Source: Bacillota bacterium (GTDB taxonomy: Bacteria > Bacillota > Clostridia > Acetivibrionales > DSM-1351). Taken from it: a stretch of 14,948 nt of DNA. Under the pieces are notes generated by a model that was given only the letters and a program-made list of their open reading frames with translations, was not told the origin of the DNA and made no database searches. How positions within the stretch are numbered: position 1 is the stretch's first letter; each line of letters starts with the position of its first letter. Shown here piece after piece: positions 7,636 through 12,418 of this stretch. The translations under genes were made by a program, and so were the position numbers. Where the stretch lies: the NCBI GenBank assembly GCA_023417285.1, contig JAEZFR010000309.1, forward strand, positions 1 to 14,948, given 5' to 3'.

Positions 7636-7670
7636 AATAAGAGGTAATTCTTACCTTTTATTTTTTTTTT
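7636..7670 (+). terminator. Strong Rho-independent terminator
   Basis: A 12-bp stem (7636-7647 with 7651-7662; core AGGTAA-TTC-TTACCT, one G-T pair) leads directly into ten consecutive T residues (7661-7670). It ends the transcript of the chemoreceptor gene, and of xylFGH if they are joined, and isolates glgB. Confidence 0.88.
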
Positions 7671-7671
7671 G

Positions 7672-7700
7672 TTGTTAAAATATTAAGTATGTTATAAGAT
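7672..7700 (+). promoter_or_regulatory. Candidate glgB promoter
   Basis: TTGTTA (7672-7677) and TAAGAT (7695-7700) are spaced by 17 bases directly after the terminator, giving a leader of about 85 bases to the glgB start. Each box matches the vegetative consensus at four of six positions. A shifted -10, TATAAG (7693-7698, spacing 15), is also possible. Confidence 0.45.
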
Positions 7701-7720
7701 TAAACTATTGCAAAATATAT

Positions 7721-7751
7721 GATTATTTAATAATCAAACGCGTTAAACGCG
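7721..7751. promoter_or_regulatory. Palindromic operator-like elements in the glgB leader
   Basis: Two symmetric elements sit side by side. GATTATT-T-AATAATC (7721-7735) is a perfect 15-base palindrome. CGCGTT-A-AACGCG (7739-7751) is a perfect 13-base palindrome, which also reads as a direct repeat of AAACGCG at 7736 and 7745 and contains AACGCGTT (7737-7744). CpG-centred AACGCGTT-like sites are typical of LacI-family operators. They lie downstream of the candidate promoter, where a bound repressor would block transcription. No binding protein is identified in the window. Confidence 0.5.
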
Positions 7752-7792
7752 GTATTTGAGGTCTATGCATATTAAAGAAAGGAACAGAAATA

Positions 7793-10075
7793 ATGTCAAA
7801 AGGAAATGCATCACTAGTTAAAAGTATTATTGAGGGTAATTGTAAAGATCCACATGTGTATTTAGGAATGCACATAATTAAGGAAAAGGGTAAAGACCCC
7901 GGCATTGTGGTACGTGCCTATTATCCCGATGCCCATTCTATAGACGTCATCGAGACATCAACAAACGTTTCTTATTTAATGAAAAAAGTATATTCTGAAG
8001 GGATATTTGAAGTAATAATACCTGATAAGGGAGATATATTTGAGTACAAACTTAATATAACCTTTGAGTGTGGCTCTCATTTTGAAACATATGATCCATA
8101 CAGCTTCTGGCCAGTATTATCAGAATACGATCTCTATCTCTTCAACCAAGGCAATAATCATAGAATCTTTGAAAAGCTTGGCGCCCATATTATGACGATT
8201 AACAACATTAGCGGTACCCTTTTCTCTGTTTGGGCACCAAATGCAAAACGTGTAAGCGTTGTAGGATGCTTTAACCAATGGGATGGTAGAAGACACCAAA
8301 TGCGCCAATTGGGTGTTTCTGGTGTTTGGGAGATTTTTATTCCTCTCGTTCAAGCTGGAGATACCTATAAATTTGAAATAAAAACCAAAAACAATGAAAT
8401 ATATATAAAGTCCGACCCATATGCTTACTCTTCTGAGCTCAGACCAGCAACTGCTTCAGTGGTAGCAGATATTGATAGCTATACTTGGAATGACAGTGCT
8501 TGGGTGGATAAGCGTGAAAAGGGAAATATTTTTGAGCAGCCTGTCTCAGTTTATGAGCTTCACTTAGGTTCATGGCGCACTCAACTTGAACCTGATGAAA
8601 ATGATAATATATTTTTAAACTATAGAGAACTTGCTAAAACCCTTATCCCTTATGTTAAAGAGATGGGATATACTCATATAGAGCTTTTACCAGTTACTGA
8701 GCACCCATTTGACGGTTCTTGGGGCTATCAGGTTACAGGCTATTATGCGGCAACAAGCAGATATGGAACGCCACAGGATTTTATGTATTTCGTTGACCAG
8801 TGTCATCAAAATGGTATCGGAGTAATTCTTGATTGGGTTCCAGCGCACTTTCCAAAAGATGCACATGGCCTTGCCCGTTTTGATGGAACAGCACTGTATG
8901 AACATGAAAATCCGCTTCAAGGTGAACATCCAGAATGGGGCACTCACATATTTAACCATGGCAGACTTGAGGTTCGTAATTTCCTTATTTCCAATGCAGT
9001 GTTCTGGTTGGACAAGTATCATATAGATGGCTTAAGAGTTGATGCTGTTGCATCTATGCTATATCTTGACTATGCCAAAAAGCCTGGGGAATGGATACCA
9101 AATAAGTACGGTGACAACTGCAATCTGGACGCTTTAGAATTCCTAAAGTTGTTAAACACTACTGTATTTAGCTATTTTAAAGGAATAATGATGGTTGCCG
9201 AAGAATCCTCCGCTTGGCCAATGATTACAAGGCCTGTTTATGCTGGCGGTCTAGGCTTCACATTCAAGTGGAATATGGGTTGGATGAACGACGTGCTTAA
9301 GTATGTTAGCATGGACCCTATATATAGACGTTACCACCACGACAAGGTTACATTTTCTCTTATGTATGCCTTTAACGAGAACTTTATGCTGGTGTTATCA
9401 CATGATGAAGTAGTTCATGGTAAGTGTTCAATGCTCAATAAACAACCGGGTGATTACTGGCAGAAGTTTGCAGGTCTAAGAGCTACGTATGGCTATACTT
9501 ATGGCCATCCCGGCAAGAAGCTGCTATTTATGGGTGGAGAATTTGGACAGTTTGCTGAGTGGAATGAGAAGCAGAGCCTGGATTGGCATCTCCTAGATTT
9601 TGATATGCACAAGAAGCTGCAAACCTATGTAAAGGATTTAAATCACCTTTATGCTACAGAAAAATCACTATATGAAGTTGATTTTAGCTATGATGGCTTT
9701 GAGTGGATTGATTGTAATGATAATCAAAGCAGTGTTTTCTCATTTATTAGAAAAGCGAAGGATCCTAAAGACTTCCTGATTTTTGTTTGTAACTTTACTC
9801 CAATTGGAAGACAGGGCTATGCAATTGGTGCGCCATATGATGTCAACTACGATGTTATTCTAAACAGTAATTATGAAAAGTATGGTGGTTATACTAGTGA
9901 TAGCGATAAAATTACTGTGACACCAGTTAAAGAGTGGCTACATGGAAGGCCTCAAAGGTTATACCTAGACATTCCACCATATGGAGTGATGGTATTAAAG
10001 CCAAATGCAGCTGAGATGGCTGAATTGGCAAGAAAAGAAGCTGAAGCACGAGAGCTTTCATCAGAAGGAGCTTAA
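7793..10075 (+). CDS. glgB: 1,4-alpha-glucan (glycogen) branching enzyme
   Basis: 760-residue cytoplasmic GH13 enzyme (EC 2.4.1.18) that cuts an alpha-1,4-glucan chain and re-attaches it through an alpha-1,6 bond in glycogen synthesis. The N-terminus (DPHVYLGMH, then SVWAPNAKRVSVVGCFNQWD) shows the N1 plus CBM48 modules of full-length bacterial GlgB. The GH13 motifs are complete: DWVPAHFP (from Asp347), GLRVDAVASM with nucleophile Asp417, AEESS with acid/base Glu470, and LSHDEVVHG with transition-state Asp538; all are offset by 12 from E. coli GlgB. The C-terminal beta domain ends near PPYGVMVLKP. The last ~22 residues, AEMAELARKEAEARELSSEG plus Ala, are an extra charged helix. ATG follows AAAGGAA (7778-7784). 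No other glg gene is nearby, so glgB stands alone and links sugar uptake to carbon storage only by proximity. Confidence 0.97.
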   Translation: MSKGNASLVKSIIEGNCKDPHVYLGMHIIKEKGKDPGIVVRAYYPDAHSIDVIETSTNVSYLMKKVYSEGIFEVIIPDKGDIFEYKLNITFECGSHFETYDPYSFWPVLSEYDLYLFNQGNNHRIFEKLGAHIMTINNISGTLFSVWAPNAKRVSVVGCFNQWDGRRHQMRQLGVSGVWEIFIPLVQAGDTYKFEIKTKNNEIYIKSDPYAYSSELRPATASVVADIDSYTWNDSAWVDKREKGNIFEQPVSVYELHLGSWRTQLEPDENDNIFLNYRELAKTLIPYVKEMGYTHIELLPVTEHPFDGSWGYQVTGYYAATSRYGTPQDFMYFVDQCHQNGIGVILDWVPAHFPKDAHGLARFDGTALYEHENPLQGEHPEWGTHIFNHGRLEVRNFLISNAVFWLDKYHIDGLRVDAVASMLYLDYAKKPGEWIPNKYGDNCNLDALEFLKLLNTTVFSYFKGIMMVAEESSAWPMITRPVYAGGLGFTFKWNMGWMNDVLKYVSMDPIYRRYHHDKVTFSLMYAFNENFMLVLSHDEVVHGKCSMLNKQPGDYWQKFAGLRATYGYTYGHPGKKLLFMGGEFGQFAEWNEKQSLDWHLLDFDMHKKLQTYVKDLNHLYATEKSLYEVDFSYDGFEWIDCNDNQSSVFSFIRKAKDPKDFLIFVCNFTPIGRQGYAIGAPYDVNYDVILNSNYEKYGGYTSDSDKITVTPVKEWLHGRPQRLYLDIPPYGVMVLKPNAAEMAELARKEAEARELSSEGA

Positions 10076-10135
10076 AAATAAGACTCTGAGGATGCATTTT
10101 AATAATCAGAGCTTGCTAAGAAGGAAGCATAAACA
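10076..10135 (+). pseudogene. Decayed in-frame continuation of the glgB tail
   Basis: Reading on in the glgB frame past its stop gives K, stop, DSEDAF, two stops, SELAKKEA, stop. SELAKKEA (10106-10129) resembles AELARKEA of the GlgB tail, 29 codons earlier and in the same frame. This looks like the remains of a longer charged, repetitive C-terminal tail that was shortened by nonsense changes. The similarity is short and could be chance. Confidence 0.35.
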
Positions 10136-10181
10136 TCTGCTTTGGATAAAGAAAGAAGCTGTAAGTTGAGATATTTGAGTA

Positions 10182-10217
10182 TCAAGAAGTATATGTCCTT
10201 TAACATATACTTCTTGA
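10182..10217. repeat. Perfect 15-bp inverted repeat downstream of glgB
   Basis: TCAAGAAGTATATGT (10182-10196) is the exact reverse complement of ACATATACTTCTTGA (10203-10217), with the six-base loop CCTTTA. It lies 106 bases after the glgB stop and 70 bases before the next start, so it is well placed to end the glgB mRNA. The following bases (CTTTAAAT) are only a weak T tract, and the other strand has none. The right end also contains TTGACT, a -35-like hexamer for the next gene, although no good -10 is correctly spaced. Confidence 0.7.
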
Positions 10218-10287
10218 CTTTAAATAAGAGTGCAAAAATTATAGGAAATATATCGAAACCCATACATATAGGGGAAAGGAAGCTGCT

Positions 10288-10881
10288 ATGCCCCAAGGAT
10301 TCATTATTTCAAGGATCAATTGGCTTACTGTAATAATCTCTATATGGCTAATATTTAGAACTGTAATACTTTTAATTAAAAAGAAAAATAATAAGCTAAT
10401 AAATTTAAAAAGAGAGCTTATAATTAATGTTTTTGCTATATATGTATTTTGCTACATTGGTATTACTTTATTTCCAATAAATATATATTGGGTGAAGCAA
10501 CAATTTTTTATTAAACCATATATTGAGTTAATTCCCATTAAACCAATAGTTGATGCTGTTTTATCTAATGTGCCTCTAAAGCTGATAATTAAGAATACCT
10601 TTGGCAACATAATTCTTACGATACCATTTGGGGTGTTTTTACCTTTATTATGGACTCAAAAGTTTAGAAAGATTAAAGATGTAACTATTTTTGGATTATT
10701 AATATCTCTATCAACAGAGATATTACAGTATTCACAAGGTGTATTATTACCCTCAATACAGACTAGAGCAAGTGATACTAATGATATAATTTTAAACGTT
10801 ACAGGAGTTCTAATTGGCTATTTATTTTTTAAAGTTTATTATGCACTCCAAATTAATAGAGCTAAATCTAAAGAATTATAA
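10288..10881 (+). CDS. VanZ-like membrane protein
   Basis: 197-residue, very hydrophobic integral membrane protein of the VanZ-like family. Hydrophobic segments are seen at about 13-29, 43-63, 108-124, 131-147 and 168-186. Family marks are NTFGNIILTIPFGVFLPLLW, then STEILQ, and DTNDIILNVTGVLIGY near the C-terminus, with the conserved Glu, Arg, Asp and Asn positions of VanZ proteins. The namesake gives low-level teicoplanin resistance, but most members have no known role; no resistance function should be read from this gene. ATG follows AAAGGA (10275-10280) at seven bases. The gene is strikingly rich in ATA, AAA and TTA codons compared with glgB, which may mean acquisition or just low expression. 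It runs convergently into the glycosyltransferase gene, only 19 bases apart, with no terminator between them. Confidence 0.88.
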   Translation: MPQGFIISRINWLTVIISIWLIFRTVILLIKKKNNKLINLKRELIINVFAIYVFCYIGITLFPINIYWVKQQFFIKPYIELIPIKPIVDAVLSNVPLKLIIKNTFGNIILTIPFGVFLPLLWTQKFRKIKDVTIFGLLISLSTEILQYSQGVLLPSIQTRASDTNDIILNVTGVLIGYLFFKVYYALQINRAKSKEL

Positions 10882-10900
10882 ACTTACACTTTTATTATGC

Positions 10901-12082
10901 TTAGTCATTTGTTCTTGTATCTTCCTCTATAATCCCCTTATAGACTGAGAGAACATTTGTCGCAAGGTCTATACATCCACTTTTGGTAACTGACTGAGAT
11001 ACTCTTTGTTTTAATAGAAGCACATCATTGTCTTTCATATCTCTTAACTGCCTGAGCTTAAGCCCCATTTCCTCCGCATCTCTATAAATAAAACCATTTT
11101 CATTTTCTATTACCTGATCCTCATTTAGCCTATCCAGCCTTGAAAATACGGGTAAACCTGCAGCCATGCCCTCAAGCATGGATATAGAATTTGTGTCGGA
11201 CAAGGACGCTGTAATATATGCATCACATTCTGCATAATAAGGCGGTAGCTCGCAGTGTTGCACCTTGCCTGCAAACACAACCATACTCGAAATTCCAAGT
11301 GCCTGTACCTGCTCTTGTAGCTCAATCATTGAGGGTCCGTCCCCTATTATAATTAGCATTATATTGTCTTGTGGAGTAATACTTTTTGACCAGTAATCCA
11401 ATAAAACATCAACGCTTTTTTCTTTGCCTAACCTTCCAACAAAACAGGTAAGTAGTATATGCTCCCCTATTCCATATTTTTTACGTATTTCATTACTGGG
11501 TAGCTTCTTTAAATTTTCAGGCAGAAAGCTTTCTAATTCTACTGAGTTTGGGATTACATTCACCTGTTTGCTAATACCTGACTTTAAAAAGTATTCTGAG
11601 CACTTCTTTGATGGTCCAGTTAGTGCTGCTGCCCGTTTTGCAAAGTAACCAGTATATTTATGCGAAAACCTCCTTGCCAAATTGATAAGCTTTCTAGGAG
11701 CAATATAATAAAGATACTCATCGTACATGGTATGAAGCGTATATACCAATGGCTTTTTGAGTGTTTTAGCGGCAGATATCCCCCATAAGCCTATCCCAAA
11801 TTCATTATGAATATGGATTATATCAGGATTAAACTCTCTAAGCAGCTTTACCCTTTTGCGGCTTACAGGCATTGCCACTCCAAAGTTATAAATTCTTTTA
11901 AAACGCACCGCAGGACAGTGCATTACACCATCCTTTATATAATGCCTTCTTGTAGTATGGTCGGCAGTCACCACTAAAACAGTATGACCTAACTTTTCAA
12001 GTCCATCCTTTAACATGCTGACATGAGTTACTACTCCATTTATGTATGGCAAATATGTCTCAGTGAGTAATGCGATTTTCAT
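10901..12082 (-). CDS. GT-B glycosyltransferase (GT4-like)
   Basis: 393-residue cytoplasmic or membrane-associated glycosyltransferase that transfers a sugar from an activated donor to an unknown acceptor. The N-terminal acceptor domain opens with MKIALLTETYLPYINGVVTH and contains IIHIHNEFGIGLWG (88-101) and a His117 region (YTLHTMYDEY). The C-terminal donor domain has CFVGRLGKEK (213-222), IIGDGP (245-250) and SDTNSISMLEGMAAGLPVF (295-313). In the E-x7-E motif the first acidic residue is Asp296 instead of Glu, paired with Glu304. The sequence resembles diacylglycerol glucosyltransferases and similar GT4 enzymes, so a glycolipid or cell-envelope product is plausible but not shown. MKIAL is the natural family start; the nearest purine-rich site (AGAAGGG, 12095-12101) is 12 bases away, a wide spacing suggesting modest translation. 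It has its own promoter at 12152-12180. Confidence 0.88.
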   Translation of the reverse strand: MKIALLTETYLPYINGVVTHVSMLKDGLEKLGHTVLVVTADHTTRRHYIKDGVMHCPAVRFKRIYNFGVAMPVSRKRVKLLREFNPDIIHIHNEFGIGLWGISAAKTLKKPLVYTLHTMYDEYLYYIAPRKLINLARRFSHKYTGYFAKRAAALTGPSKKCSEYFLKSGISKQVNVIPNSVELESFLPENLKKLPSNEIRKKYGIGEHILLTCFVGRLGKEKSVDVLLDYWSKSITPQDNIMLIIIGDGPSMIELQEQVQALGISSMVVFAGKVQHCELPPYYAECDAYITASLSDTNSISMLEGMAAGLPVFSRLDRLNEDQVIENENGFIYRDAEEMGLKLRQLRDMKDNDVLLLKQRVSQSVTKSGCIDLATNVLSVYKGIIEEDTRTND

Positions 12083-12151
12083 ATAAAGCTTAAACCCTTC
12101 TCTGTTTGTAAAATAATATTACCCTTACTTAGTATTCCATTTTTTTACCCC

Positions 12152-12180
12152 ATTAAAACGTGCTGTAGCCATTGGTTCAA
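12152..12180 (-). promoter_or_regulatory. Promoter of the glycosyltransferase gene
   Basis: Read on the minus strand, TTGAAC (12180-12175) and TTTAAT (12157-12152) are spaced by exactly 17 bases. The -10 matches the vegetative consensus at five of six positions and the -35 at four. Transcription would begin near 12145, leaving a leader of about 60 bases. Confidence 0.6.
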
Positions 12181-12213
12181 ATAATATTAATATCAACAAA
12201 CGAGCATTGATTA

Positions 12214-12263
12214 TAAAATAAAAAGGACTGTAGAGTACTGGTTTATTAATTACTCTACAATCC
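12214..12263 (-). terminator. Terminator of sbcC (minus strand)
   Basis: On the minus strand GGATTGTAGAGTA (12263-12251) pairs with TACTCTACAGTCC (12237-12225) over 13 bp with one G-T pair and a 13-base loop, followed directly by TTTTTATTTT. It lies about 155 bases after the sbcC stop, so the sbcC transcript has a long 3' part that includes the 24-bp repeats. It also separates sbcC from the glycosyltransferase promoter. Confidence 0.82.
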
Positions 12264-12300
12264 CGTATAATTTATATTCACTCGTCACTTATAAACTTTT

Positions 12301-12372
12301 TGCAAACAGGTCGCATATGTTTTTTGCAAACATATCACAATATTTTTTTGCAAACAGGCCGCAATATCCTTT
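12301..12372. repeat. Three tandem 24-bp repeats with phased TTTGCAAA sites
   Basis: TGCAAACA begins at 12301, 12325 and 12349, an exact 24-base period. Each unit continues with a variable four bases, then CRCA, then an AT-rich end with a T run. Copies 1 and 3 share TGCAAACAGG-Y-CGCA; copy 2 differs in the middle. With the preceding T run each unit carries the 8-bp palindrome TTTGCAAA (12299, 12323 and 12347). The array lies in the untranslated 3' part of sbcC and within the 336-base gap 12083-12418. The remainder of that gap, outside the promoter and terminator listed here, is AT-rich and shows no gene. Confidence 0.75.
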
Positions 12373-12418
12373 ACTATCAATCATTTATATATTTATATAA
12401 TTACTCTATTATATCCAT

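Noticed and set aside
7671..7792. Riboswitch in the glgB leader
   Set aside because: Only short palindromes are present and no known aptamer core could be recognised; an operator is the simpler reading.
10142..10333. Small open frame from TTG 10142
   Set aside because: It spans a perfect hairpin, has no good ribosome-binding site and overlaps the well-supported VanZ-like start.
12301..12372. CRISPR array
   Set aside because: The units are contiguous 24-base copies with a short variable middle; there are no spacer-length unique segments and no cas genes.
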